A stretch of 64,000 nt of DNA from Epiperipatus broadwayi (GCA_028023455.1 JAQFVV010000546.1:248001-312000), one strand, 5' to 3'. Counted from the stretch's first letter, positions 47,905 through 58,939 are shown. Translations and numbers: made by a program. The notes: generated by a model from the letters alone, not told the origin.

Positions 47905-48275
47905 CAAAAATAAATAATATTTCTGTAGTGTAATTTTCACTACACCACTCTCATGCAAAGTTGGGACTGGTTTTTATCTACTTGTAACACCTTAAAGATG
48001 GCTGTTATCATAAATATATGACCAAAGACGTGTAAAAATGATCTATAATTCCCAAGATGCACATTTCATGCTGAACCAACACTCATCGATTAGCCCAGAC
48101 TACAATCTCTTACACATATATTTTTATCATTGTTCAATATAACAAATCACTTAGTGAAAGTATATTAATAATTTTTATTAGTTATTCATTAGACTAAAGA
48201 TTTTCCAATGATGAATAACATTTCTGTGGTATAATTTTCGCTACATCACTCTCACACAAGGGAGGTACTGGTTTG
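47905..48275 (-). mobile_element. hammerhead-type repeat, subfamily C, flanked by direct repeats
   Basis: Two direct copies of a 65-bp block flank the unit at about 47910-47975 and 48208-48275. The block includes AATA.CATTTCTGTRGTRTAA, TTTTC.CTACA..ACTCTC and TACTGG/GGACTGG. Between them, on minus, is a decayed hammerhead at about 48039-48110: TCGATGAG, stem II GTTGGTTCAGC, GAAATGTGCATCTTGGG. The CTGATGA box is altered to TCGATGA, so activity is unlikely. Direct-repeat flanks around a ribozyme suggest a head-to-tail multimer remnant. Confidence 0.7.
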
Positions 48276-49069
48276 TTTGACAGTGGTGCAGTGAAAATTA
48301 CAGTACAGAATATTTAGACTAGATTTACTTTTAGGTAGTACAAAGATAATTACCATTCACAATTTCTTAAGAGTCTATTTTAAAAAGTCCAGCTTGTGCA
48401 TGGCAATTGAAAGGATCCATGCAAGTTCTTAGGTAACATCAAGCTTCTGATCAACATTCCAAAGTTCTCAAGTTGGGCCTTTACTTCATTTTACAAAGAG
48501 CAGAATGGTACAGCAGTGGAAGAAAACCCACAAGGGTCAGAAAGGTGATGAGCTTTTTATTCAATCATCATTTTTAAATTTCAAACCAGTGTGGATTCTG
48601 TTAACTGCACAGTTCTCTCAATAGTAGCTAAAAACCCTTGGTGTTTAAAATCAGCCCATTTTATACCCCTATTCAGACATTTGTGGAATGCTTCTAATTT
48701 CTTATTTCCAATTCAAAATCTAATCTCTGCTCTAACAAAATCGTACATTTCTTTATCCAGATGCACTCATTAGATAAAAAAAAATAGATTTGACAAAAAT
48801 GTTTATACAAAAGTAAAATTATTAGACTTAGTCCCCACTTTATTTTCATTAAAACTTTAATAAAAAATTTCTTTTCAAGATTAAAACAATATTGTGTTTC
48901 CAATCCTTTCATTATTTTTGGACAATTAACGATTGCATCTTCCATTTTTGGATTTTACAAATATATACAGTTTGATAAGAAGAAATAATTAAAAAAGAAA
49001 AAGTTGTAAAAATGATGTATAATAAAATATTTAAAAAATCAATATTTTGTTAGTATGTTTGCTCCTATA
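48276..49069. other. non-coding stretch
   Basis: Slightly less AT-rich at 48360-48560, with no gene or known repeat recognised. Open frames on both strands here (48591-48945) overlap each other and show no motif. Confidence 0.4.
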
Positions 49070-49090
49070 ATATATATATATATATATATT

Positions 49091-49184
49091 CTGAGATGCA
49101 CTTAGGTATTTTAATAAAAAAAAATTAATAATAATTTAAAAATGTTATTGAAAAGTTAAAATTTTATAACTTTTAGGCACGCAT
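49091..49184. repeat. short inverted repeat between AT tracts
   Basis: TCTGAGATGCACTTAG at the left is mirrored by GCACGCATCTCAGA at the right, with an A/T-only interior. (AT)n tracts flank it on both sides. Confidence 0.5.
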
Positions 49185-49334
49185 CTCAGACATATACACA
49201 ATATATATATACAATTAAAGGAGCGGGATGGGATATAGGGTTTGAATATAGATTAGTACATGGTAAGTGGATAGAATCATGAAGCTCAATCTTCTGGGCT
49301 AAGATTGACTGCTTCAATATATATATATATAAAT

Positions 49335-49445
49335 AAAAAAAGATTTATAAATCCAAGAAATAATATAATATTCATCAGAAAGAAAAAAAACCAGTCCTCT
49401 GGTTGAAATATTATATTATTTTTTGGATTTATAAGTCTTTTTTTT
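49335..49445. repeat. hairpin, 40-bp arms
   Basis: AAAAAAAGATTTATAAATCC continuing to AATATAATATTCA is mirrored at 49404-49445, around a 29-nt spacer that itself contains ACCAGTCCTCTGGTT. AT tracts occur on both sides. Confidence 0.75.
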
Positions 49446-49613
49446 GTTTTTATATGTATTTCCTTTGGTTATATATATATATATAATTACAATAAAAACA
49501 ATAATAATAATGTAATATATAGGGTATATGAGCACAGACTTTCAGATGACCCATCACTCTCCACTCTATCTAATAACACTGGTACACTCAAACACATATA
49601 TGCTGAAAAGATA

Positions 49614-49674
49614 AATAATCACCAATATATGTATTTCATGCTAAACCAGCAATCATCAGTTGGTTCGGATTATC
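49614..49674 (-). ncRNA. hammerhead ribozyme, type I, complete core
   Basis: On minus, in order: outer stem I GATAATC, bulge CGA, inner stem I ACCAA, and conserved CTGATGA (plus 49653-49659). Next are a T, stem II TGCT with loop GGTTT and AGCA, another T, then GAA. Stem III (A-TACATA-T) can form 2-3 bp, with cleavage nucleotide A at plus 49626. Inner stem I TTGGT and outer stem I GATTATT close the fold. Every invariant hammerhead nucleotide is present, and the cleavage triplet AUA obeys the NUH rule. The very short stem III matches type I hammerheads found in animal retroelements. The fold is from manual pairing, not software. Confidence 0.75.
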
Positions 49675-50168
49675 ATCTCCCACAAATATATACTATAAGT
49701 TCTCAGATATATATTAAGATAGACAATCCTCATACTTTAATGGACAGGCTCCAATCTTCTACACACTCCAACTCTTCAACCGTCCATCCAATTGAAAATC
49801 TGATGATGGAATGCTCAAAGGCCATCCTGAGGCTGAGATTATTGTCACACCCATGTTGACCTAAGGTCAATCTGAACCCCACATGTATAGGACATAATCC
49901 ATTTAATACATATGTCTGCCCATCCTTGCATATGCATTAAATGGATTATGTCCTGTACATGTGGGGTTCAGATTGACCTTAGGTCAACATGAGTGTGACA
50001 ATAATCTCAGCCTCAGGGTGGCTTTTGAGCATTCCATCATCAAATTTTCAATTGGATGGATGGTTGAAGAGTTGGAGTGTGTAGAAGATTGGAGCCTGTC
50101 CATTAAAGTATGAGGATTGTCTATCTTAATATATATCTGAGCACTTATAGTATATATGTGTGGGAGAT

Positions 50169-50229
50169 GATAATCTGGACCAACTGATGATTGCTGGTTT
50201 AGCATGAAATACGTATATTGGTGATTATT
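50169..50229 (+). ncRNA. hammerhead ribozyme, type I, complete core
   Basis: Elements by position: GATAATC 50169-50175 pairs with GATTATT 50223-50229 (outer stem I). The bulge TGG is at 50176-50178. ACCAA 50179-50183 pairs with TTGGT 50218-50222 (inner stem I). CTGATGA is at 50184-50190. TGCT 50192-50195 pairs with AGCA 50201-50204 (stem II, loop GGTTT). GAA is at 50206-50208. A50209 pairs with T50216 closing a short stem III, ATACGTAT. Predicted cleavage is after A50217. It differs from the opposite-arm ribozyme only in the bulge and in stem III. No core base is missing. Confidence 0.75.
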
Positions 50230-50321
50230 TATCTTTTCAGCATAAATGTGCTTGAGTGTACCAGTGTTATTAGATAGAGTGGAGAGTGATGAGTCATCTG
50301 AAAGTCTGTGCTCATATACCC

Positions 50322-50330
<9 letters not shown>

Positions 50331-50353
<23 letters not shown>
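50331..50353. repeat. (AT)n microsatellite
   Basis: AT tract abutting the right end of the hammerhead palindrome. Confidence 0.95.
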
Positions 50354-50359
<6 letters not shown>

Positions 50360-50385
50360 GTATAGAATAAGCCTGTTTTTCAGTT

Positions 50386-50493
50386 AATAATAATAATGGT
50401 AACAAACTATTATAAACCATCCTTAAATTCACCGAAAGTACTTCTGCAAATTTAAGGATTGTTTATAATAGTTTGTTACCGTTATTATTATTA
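50386..50493. repeat. hairpin, 44-bp arms
   Basis: AATAATAATAATGGTAACAA followed by ACTATTATAAACCATCCTTA is mirrored at 50448-50493, with two or three mismatches and a 19-nt loop (accgaaagtacttctgc). It follows the AT tract next to the hammerhead palindrome. Confidence 0.8.
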
Positions 50494-50499
50494 TTCTTT

Positions 50500-52487
50500 A
50501 TTGTAATTACAATTTTGTTTCAATTAACAGATATTTTATTTTTAACAGACATTTTATTTTTATATTACATATATATTGTGCCATTTCAATTTAGCCAGTA
50601 GCTAAATTTGTAGTAATGTGCATGAAAGAAAATGTGGATCAAAAATCATCATCACATTTTTATATAGTAAAGGAAGCTGTAGGGCACCCAAGTTTAAACC
50701 CTACAGGATCGAGACCCAAAAACCTAAGACAGAAAGAGAGTGGAGGCAACATGTTCTTTAGTTGTTTGTGGATAAAACTCAAAAGAGTAGTACACACATT
50801 TTATTATTCAATAGTTAATTTGTAAAAGTAGGAATATAACACATATAGGCATTTGTCTGTAGACAAAGATATATAGTTATCATTTTATATTTCAAATATT
50901 AACAAAACTAGTCTGCACTTGATAGATTAATTCTGAAATTTTTTATTATTATCTATTTCTATTTTGTTTTTTTATGATTATAATTTGGGTTTAAAAGTTA
51001 AGGATTTAATTCTAGATATTAAAAGTATAATTTCTAAAAAAAGCATTCCGATTATTTTAATAGGCCAGTTTTTATAAATGATTTGGATGATAGAGTGTGT
51101 GTGTATATTGCATACATAAATTTACATTTATTACATATTAAAAAGAAAAAGAAGAAAAGTTAAATCTGTTAAATTATTTTTTTTAACTCAACAATTTTCT
51201 GTTATAAAGATTGTTTGTTATGTTGGAGCTTAGACAATGTGAGAAATCTAATTTTATAAACTTCTCATCCTAGATCAAAGTTAAAAGTTTCAGGTGTTAC
51301 AGTTATGATGGAGATGTGAAGAAAAAAGATTAAGACAATTTTTCCTTCAAAACAAGATTCATCTGAAAATCATGGTACTGTGAATTTTCATATGTTTCTA
51401 GAGAAAGTCACACTAGGAATCTAATTAAATAAGTTGGCTCAAAAATAAAGTATAAAACCAGTCGGAAAAATCAGTTAGTATGAGATTTTTTAAATATTAA
51501 AACTAGGAAAAGACAAGCATTTAACTCTGCAAGATATCAATCTGAAATCATTTTTTTATATAATTTTTTTTTGAAGATTGAAAATATAAGGATGGCAGGT
51601 TCAAAATCAATATGTATCTCCTCAGGGCAATCCCTAACCCATCATAGAGCCAGCATATAATATAGGAAAGAAAAAAAGTCTTGTCTGAGTTAAAAGTATT
51701 CTACACCTTTTGACTGATTGAGAAAAATAAGATGTTTTAAATAGAAGAAAACATTCACCTGCATTTGAAAGCTGAAGGAAAATAATTAATCTACTAATAA
51801 GTATTAAATCAGTTACTTCAGTTATTCCTGTGACTAAATTTAAACCCAAGAAAAATTATAAATGTGAGAACAACTAATATACTTCATCTATTAGAAGAAT
51901 CATGCTTAACAGAAAGGGAGGAAAAAGTTCTAGTGCCAAATGGTTCCCACTGAAGCAAACAACCTCCTCATCATCATCATCATCAAATAATTATAAGCCT
52001 CAAGAAAAGATGACTATTCCAGTGAACCATGTAAATTGTTTGCTGCAAAAGTGTAGACATTTAACAAGCTAAGTTTGAACTTTTGAAAGCCTCCACAAAA
52101 ATAAAAGAGACTGGTAATATGAATTTTCATTATATATTTTCTTCTATGATATTAGAGACTTAGTAAAATTTTAGCAATAAAGTTTATATCTTTTTAATCA
52201 GAACTTTAAAAACAACCAAAATCGATTGAAAACAAGAATTTCTTCAGTAATAATAGATAAGCTTCATTAATGATTTTGTGTATGCTAAAATTATTATACC
52301 TGTGCATTGATGAATTTTGTTTTCTAAAAGGGTATGATTGTCTATTGATCTAAAGTTATGAGATGTTATTAATGTGTAAAATATTTTTTTTTGTATTATT
52401 ATTTTGTTTTTAAATAATATTTTGGTTATTATGGGGATAAACACATACATACATGGTAATATAACCATACTTGCCACATGTATATAA
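50500..52487. other. AT-rich non-coding stretch
   Basis: A short (ATC)n lies at 51968-51985. No gene recognised. Confidence 0.5.
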
Positions 52488-52595
52488 TTGCATGTGAATG
52501 TGAGAATAATAGACATATATAGCATTAAGGATATTAGATTGTTGCATGTGAATGTGAGAATAATAGACATATATAGCATTAAGGATATGAGATTA
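52488..52595. repeat. 54-bp tandem duplication
   Basis: TTGCATGTGAATGTGAGAAT continuing to GCATTAAGGATAT.AGATT occurs twice, with starts at 52488 and 52542. The copies are nearly identical, so the duplication is recent. On minus it keeps a frame open as a duplicated 18-residue peptide block, but there is no evidence that it is coding. Confidence 0.9.
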
Positions 52596-52599
52596 TTTT

Positions 52600-53528
52600 T
52601 TTTGTAGTTAAGGAATAGCGGTCTCAATAGCTTAGAGAATGGAGGGGGAGAAGTAATCTAAAAACTTGTTTCTGGAAATCTTGCTCTTTTTGATTCTACT
52701 AACATCCCCTCCCCCTTAATCATTCTACTTTACATGTTAGATTATAAAAGTATGTGTGCACAAAGAGTATGTATATTTTTTTATGAAATGTTTTGCTTGT
52801 GGATTGAAAATCTTAGCAAATTTGGTATCCAATTTAATATACATTATATCATTAATAGGAAAGGGGAAAGAACTTAAAATTAATATTATGATTTCAAAAT
52901 AGTCAATTATTATTATTATTGTTATTATTCATATAAATTTTCATGTCTATCTAGAAATTTTCATGTATATGTTAGAAATGCAGTAATAAATGTTAATTTT
53001 TTTTATTAAATGAGGTGTATATATTTCATTAAGGGCATTCTTTATTAGTTGTGATCATTCATCATCACTGGTAAATATTAATTTTTTAACTTCCAATTAG
53101 ATATACTAAGATTAACCAATAGTTATGAATTTCTTTAGAACTAAATTTTAGGTTAGGCTTGGTCCTAAAGCTGTAGTTGAAACCATTATCATTGTCATCA
53201 TCATCATCATCACATTTTAATTAATGAGCTAGATAAAGGTTTAAAGGCCATACATAAATAAGTGATTTCATAGTATTTAGTTGACATTCATGAATCATTA
53301 TAATAACCACCATTCCACATCGACATCATTCAAAGATGAGTGAATTGCCACCCTAAATTAATAGTATAATATGAGCTAGTAAAACTTATAAAGATATTGA
53401 AACGCATTTATTATATTAGGATCTAGAAGATGATTTCTGACTGATGAATTTTATATACCACTTTAGTTTAAGGATGTTTTGTGTTTACCTAAATGTTAAT
53501 GCATATAGTGATATGGGTCTAAAATCAA
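52600..53528. other. AT-rich non-coding stretch
   Basis: Short (ATT)n at about 52906-52928 and (ATC)n at 53197-53212. No gene recognised. Confidence 0.5.
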
Positions 53529-53632
53529 AATCCTCCATTTTTGTTAGAAATAAAGTACCAAAAAGGGGTTCAAACCCCAAATCCTCCATTTTTGTTAGAA
53601 ATAAAGTACCAAAAAGGGGTTCAAACCCAGTA
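53529..53632. repeat. 51-bp tandem duplication ending in a tRNA T-arm-like palindrome
   Basis: AATCCTCCATTTTTGTTAGA, AATAAAGTACCAAAAAGGGG and TTCAAACCC occur twice with a period of 51 bp (TCCTCC at 53531 and 53582). Each unit ends in GGGGTTCAAACCC(C), which is both palindromic and a B-box match. Because 51 is a multiple of 3, frames on both strands stay open. Confidence 0.9.
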
Positions 53633-53654
53633 CATGTGAAAAGGTTATAAAATA

Positions 53655-53700
53655 TAACTTTGTCTAGGTTCAAATAGCCTAGTGCCACCCTGCTAGACCC
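53655..53700. repeat. fragment shared with the 3' part of the 2-kb LTR-like element
   Basis: CTAGGTTCAAATAGCCTAG followed by TGCCACCCTGCTAG matches CTAGGTTCAAATGCCTAGAT and GGCACCCCGTAG at about 20468. A short piece of the same repeat. Confidence 0.5.
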
Positions 53701-54189
53701 TATTTACTTGTTAGTCACTTAGATATGTACTTGATATCAAACCAAGAGATAAGAGTGAATAAAATTTTACTGTTGGATCTGTTGAGAAAAGATGTTATTG
53801 GGTTAACAATGTACTCACCTACTTGATGTGATTTCATAAGTTATAATGTCTTAAGAGTTTATTTAAGTTACCCTGTGTTCCTACTTGTTTACTGAGGATG
53901 CAATCACTGCCTCACTAGAGTTTAAAATAGGCCAGATACCAGATATCTGAAATGACTAGTCTCCAAGCATTATAGTTTCTGATTATTAATATTATATTTT
54001 AAATCTTAAGTAGAAATTGATGAATTAAGCTACCAATATTTTGATTGATAATTAATATTTTGACCATTAATAAATTTCAATGACTATTATAGTTACAACT
54101 TATTAGTCTCCTTAATATGTTTGAGATAAGCATTTCTGTCATTAATAATTTTAAGGACTACCTTATCTTTTATTTCATATTTTATAAAG
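53701..54189. other. non-coding stretch
   Basis: Nothing recognisable. Confidence 0.45.
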
Positions 54190-54384
54190 TTACAATATAT
54201 ATATAATAATATTATAATTCGATGTCTGTATTTCTTCAAATCAATATAAGTAATCTTATAGTTGAATATTTATAAATACAGTAATTAGATATATGTAAAG
54301 TATAACTTTAAAAATTTTATCCATTTAGGAGTGCATTAAACTATCCTCCTAATCTTTGTTCATTGACAAAGATTATGAGGATAG
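54190..54384. repeat. diverged half-copy of the 26.8-kb hairpin family plus an 18-bp-arm hairpin
   Basis: GTCTGTATTTCTTCAAAT, ATATTTATAAATACAGTAAT and ATTTAGGAGTGCATTAAA parallel the reverse complement of 27060-26890 (ATCTGTATTTCTTCAAAA, ATACAGTATTTAAAAG, ACTTAGGAGCGCTTTCAA). It ends in CTATCCTCCTAATCTTTG / CAAAGATTATGAGGATAG, a separate small hairpin at 54341-54384. Confidence 0.6.
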
Positions 54385-54959
54385 TAATGTTTACATGTTA
54401 AGATCATATATCTTAATGACAAAAGTGGAAAATATTTCATTTTTGGAGAAATGAAGTAGGATACAAATAATTTTTTTTATTCCATCAAAATATTAATTTA
54501 TTTTGAAAGAGTTATCACTGAGAAAAGACTTTTTACAATTGTTATATAATTTAAAAATCAACATATTTTTTATTTTCAGAGTTTTGTAATTTATTGCTCA
54601 AGATGAATAGTCCTTTGTTTTTAATGTTTGGATGGAATATGATGTTTTATCTTCTTGGATGATAGATGCTTAAAGTTGATGAAAGATGAATTAAAATCTT
54701 ATATTCATTTCCATAAAATAAGAATATCTATCAGTCAGATAAAAATAACTTCATCTTTTTTATATAGATATGATATCTATTTGGAAATTTTAAAAGCAAA
54801 GACCAGGAAATCTTTTCTTAGTATTCTTCTTCCATATGTAAGATGGAAAATAAATTTTAAATAAGATTAAGAATCAAGAGGGATACAAAAATATTTTGAA
54901 CATTTTATAAAGTTCGTAATATGACTAGAATAAAACTTTTTAATCTTTGAAATTGAAGA

Positions 54960-55060
54960 GTCAGATAAATAATATTTTTGTAGTGTAATGTTTACTACAG
55001 AGATATTATTTATTAAGTGGAAAATCTCTAGATTAATGAATGACTAACAAAAATTAATTG
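54960..55060 (+). repeat. fragment of hammerhead-type subfamily C flank
   Basis: AGATATTATTTATTAAGTGG, AAAATCTCTAGATTAATGAA and TGACTAAC match 58280-58345 (ATATTATTCATTAAGTGG, ATAATCTCTATTCTAATGAA) and the reverse complement of 48170-48240. The ribozyme portion is absent. Confidence 0.6.
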
Positions 55061-55362
55061 AACTGGGTGATGGAAAATCATCATCACTCCCAGTCCATTT
55101 AAAAACAAACATTAAGATTTTACAAAAGTATATATAAGTAATTCATAATTATAAAATTGTATATATGAGTAGTATAATATTTTATAAGAGAATGAGATTA
55201 AAGAATCTCTGAGAACATTGAAAGATCAACCAGTTAACTCACAAGAGCAACTATAAATCCACCAGCATTATAATAAGTCAAAGTAAGTATAAGTAAATAT
55301 TAAGAGAACCATCCATCATCATCATTGATGGGAATAAACAAATCAGTACAATAAATCAATAA

Positions 55363-55500
55363 AATCAACAGACCATCTTGTGGCTGGATTTGAACAATAA
55401 ACAATATAAATCAACAGTCAACCTTGTGACTGGATTGGAAAATGGGTCTTCTGTAGACCAGGCTAACTTCTGAGCCTTTGCCAGCTTGGGCAATTATTTA
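55363..55500 (-). mobile_element. tRNA-like SINE fragment with a 46-bp duplicated tail
   Basis: On minus: AGAAGTTAGCCTGGTCTACA (A-box-like) then CCAATCCAGTCACAAGG, a spacer, and a second TTCAAATCCAGCCACAAG. The tail block 'AATCAACAG.C...CTTGTG' begins at 55363 and 55409 on plus (period 46). Confidence 0.5.
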
Positions 55501-57998
55501 AACATAACTTGGATGCACCAGCTTAGTGCCAATACATTAAAATACATAAGAATCAGAAATCAAAACAATAATCCTGGGATATTAAAACTTGCTGATCATC
55601 ATCAATGCTCAGGCCACTTGTACTGGTCAACTATAAACTTAATTAATAAGACTAAAGTAAAATAAAAAATAATAGTGCATGGGCTTTAAAGAGTATCTTT
55701 TTTGCACCAACCAGGATAATGATTGATTATCACTGGAAGCCCAAAGCACTAAACATATCCCCATTTATCCATGTCCGAAATCTAGCTCAGAGAACATGGG
55801 CTCTATTACTGTATGTGAACAAGAGATGATGGAATACAATTTTAACAATTAAATAAGTTTATTAATAACAATAAAAAAATAAATAAGGTCTTATAAGGGT
55901 TCTGATTTTGAAAGATACACAATAATAAAGTTATCCCTCTCTAATTTACAAGATTACTACAAAATTCAAGTTTTCACATTAATTTACATAATTCCTAATC
56001 AAAATTTAAATTGTTACATTGATTTACAAAATTAAAATTTACAATCCAAGTTATTACTATGATTTACATATATAGGAGCACAGACACATGATTTATAATA
56101 TACAATTAATCAATTTCAATTGACATCCAATAACAACAAAAAATGATTAAAATTTACATATGTGTTATAATTGATAACATACGTACATATACATGTGTGT
56201 GTGTAAGAAATAACTTATTTGACTTGCTGCAAAATAATTATCCAAATCTTAAATTATATATAAATATAATAAATAATTAAAGTTTCAGTTAAATGAAATA
56301 CATTTACATAGTAGATTTACTGAAATGCATATGTATCTAATTTGCACAGATGTGCGATATATTAATTTATCTACATAACATTAGTATTTATCACAATAAA
56401 ATTATTACAGATTATTCTTGCAATTTTATTTTCTTTGCTGAATAGTCTTTTTTGAAACAAGCACTATCAAATTTTTGACAGATGATTGTTGATTGACTTA
56501 AAATGTCTCTTTTTTTTTCAATAAAAGAAAGATAAAATCATTTTATAGAATTAAGAAAATATAAATTTCAAAATGTCTTTCTGTTTGATTAGTTAATGCT
56601 GGTGAAGTAGGCAAGGTGAGAGAGGAAAAGTGAATATGTGAAGTGCAGCTCTTCATGCCATGATAAGTAGATAGTCAAGCATGGACTAAGTACACAATGC
56701 CCCATAATGTCATGAGAAAATACCTCATTTTTAAGCACTGTCCCTTCTAAGTATCTAGACAGATCATCCACAGGAAATAGTATCCAGAAAAAATATCAGG
56801 CACTGAGCCAGCCCTGCTCATCTCTTGTGAGTCTTAGGGGCTTTAGAAGAGGTCTATTCATGAGACTAAGGCCTATACATGAGGCCTACATATACACTGC
56901 TGGACTACACTGGGAGTTCAATATCTAGGTCTAGACAGTGCTGAGCATATACTTCGGAGCACCATAGCACATTGCATCCTCACAGCCCTACTCAACTATA
57001 CACCCACCATAAACATAAAAAATAGAAATTCACACATCACTTTCAAAATGTAATTTTACTAAAGAAATTATTTAAAATTTAGTTCTTATATATAACTCTA
57101 CTCACCACAGCTATATATGCATTTATCTGGATTTCTCTGCCTTTAGATAGTCAGCATCTATATAATTATTTATTTAGCAAGCTGGTTCTTTTGGTCCATT
57201 AGAAAAATATAATCCATGTTTGTTGTCATCATCAGGTATAAGTATGCAATCCATGTAAAATCTTGATTTGTAGTTGGTCTCTGCTCTATATAGGATTATT
57301 CCAGGCAATCAGCTGTCTTGGTTTGATAGATTTCAGGCTATGAATTTCAGCATAAAAAAGTGGGTCATTTTCTCCATGTAAATTTCAAACTCCTGCTAAG
57401 AAAAACAGTCTATTATCTTGCCTTCAGCTACCTCAGTTTATGATAACTATTCTGCCAACTCTCTACTACAGCTAACAACAAACTGCAGCTATCCATTTTG
57501 GTTAGCTAATTTCTGCCACTTATTCAAAAAGTTTTAGTAGCCAAGCTGTTCTGTTCAGCTCTTACAAAAAAAACTACAATCCAAACTGCTCTCTTCAAAA
57601 ATCATTACCCCAGACTGGAGTTAATTTTTTATCAGCCCTTTTATAGACTTATCTATGGTGATAACAGCAGCTTGATTAAAAACAGAGTTTTTATTTTTAT
57701 CTCACTAATCTCATTGAAAACATATACATGTTTTTACATAGGGGATTTCTAATAGATAAAAATTTTGTTTAATTAAAATTTCAAAAATACAACAGGGTGT
57801 TTTTAAATTTCAAAATCAGAGTAATAATTAATAATAATGCAATATTTATATTTATTTAGACCTTTTTAAAATATTAATTTATAAAACAATATTTTAAATC
57901 AGAGTTACTATTATTATTATTTTTTTATTTCAATGAATGTAGAAAATATCTACTATAATTTTTGTCTGTGTTTATTTCTACTTTTCCTTTATTTTACA
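55501..57998. other. mixed non-coding stretch, partly less AT-rich
   Basis: Patches at 55700-55830, 56580-57000 and 57210-57640 have higher G+C and look like old repeat sequence. No frame longer than about 60 codons and no recognisable element ends were found. Confidence 0.4.
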
Positions 57999-58033
57999 TA
58001 TATATATATATTCATATACACTATATTAGTGTG

Positions 58034-58345
58034 TGTCATGTAACCCAACTGGTTACATTATATATAATGTACAATGCCAAAGATATGTGTAAGAGATTGT
58101 AATCTGGGCCCCAATTGATGAATGCTGATTCAGCACAAAATGTGCATCTTGAGGATCATATATCTTTTTTGCATGTCTTTGATCATATGTTTATGATTAC
58201 ACCCCTCCACAAAATATTAAAAAGAGATAAAAACCTGTCCTTACCTTGTGTGACATTTGTTTAGTGAAAATTACACTATAGAAATATTATTCATTAAGTG
58301 GATAATCTCTATTCTAATGAATGCCTAATATTATGAATAGTCAGA
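58034..58345 (+). mobile_element. hammerhead-type repeat, subfamily C, second copy
   Basis: Decayed ribozyme at about 58093-58164: GATTGTAATCTGGGCCCCAA, TTGATGA, stem II ATGCTGATTCAGCA, CAAAATGTGCATCTTGAGG, ATCATATATC. Mutations C3 to T and G12 to C make it inactive. The downstream part (GTCTTTGATCATATGTTTAT, AAACCTGTCC, GTGAAAATTACACTATAGAA, ATTATTCATTAAGTGG) matches the reverse complement of 47905-48275. Confidence 0.7.
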
Positions 58346-58733
58346 TAGTGTGACTTTTAAAAAAATGTTTAGACTTTATTGTTTTAAATTCATAATCTAC
58401 AAATGAATACCAAAATTTATGTTTATTATAATATTAAACCAGCAAGCATCACATGATCACATCTCCAATACTAGCACTAATATTCTTAAATTATTTTTTT
58501 TACAAGTTTTCAAAATGAAACCTTATAGATAATCAAATAGTTTAACTTATTTGGAAAGTTATATGATGCTTGAGCACCAGAAAGATAGACTTTACATGCA
58601 ATCCAAGGCCTTTATCTTACAATTCTTAAATCTGTACTCCACTAGTCTTAACATGCATTTAAATAATTAATTATGCAAGTAGAGCCATGAAGATATATTT
58701 TACATTTTTATGACATAGCTTTGTATTGTACAG

Positions 58734-58831
58734 TTTTTTTTCTCATATGTCATAGCACTGTCCGGGACGTGAACTCACAACCATCCGCAACCAACTACTT
58801 GCTTGCAAGGGGGCCACAATGACCTCTCAGC
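58734..58831 (-). mobile_element. tRNA-derived SINE, copy 2, with target duplication
   Basis: The same family as 8454-8560. On minus it has AGCTGAGAGGTC (A box), CAAGTAGTTGGTTGCGGATG, GTGAGTTCACGTCCC (B box), GCTATGACATATGAG and then an A-run. It is flanked by the identical 12-bp TGTATTGTACAG at 58722-58733 and 58832-58843. A long direct duplication plus an A-tail shows LINE-mediated retroposition. The perfect duplication suggests a relatively recent insertion. Confidence 0.9.
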
Positions 58832-58939
58832 TGTATTGTACAGTTACCACTCAATTTTTTAGTTTTTTAAAAATAATCTTTATAAATAAAAATCCAAACT
58901 ATCTACTACATCTTCACTTTAGTCTTACAATTATTTACC

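Larger units (their letters stand above)
49513..50329. mobile_element. hammerhead-type palindrome, copy 3 (intact, 817 bp)
   Basis: Arms 49513-49914 and 49929-50329 are nearly identical inverted copies around a 14-nt loop (TCTGCCCATCCTTG). Each arm carries, from outside in, TATAGGGTATATGAGCACAG, the tRNA-like or terminal segment, a complete type I hammerhead, and the body with GGACATAATCCATTTAAT at the centre. The arms preserve matching 73-codon frames that differ at only a few residues, which shows how recent the inversion or duplication is. It sits between AT tracts. This is the reference copy for the family in this window. Confidence 0.9.

Noticed and set aside
49629-50205. Matching 73-codon frames in the two arms of the hammerhead palindrome
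   Set aside because: They overlap the ribozyme itself and are conserved only because the arms are recent inverted copies. The copy at 24480-24700 breaks the frame.
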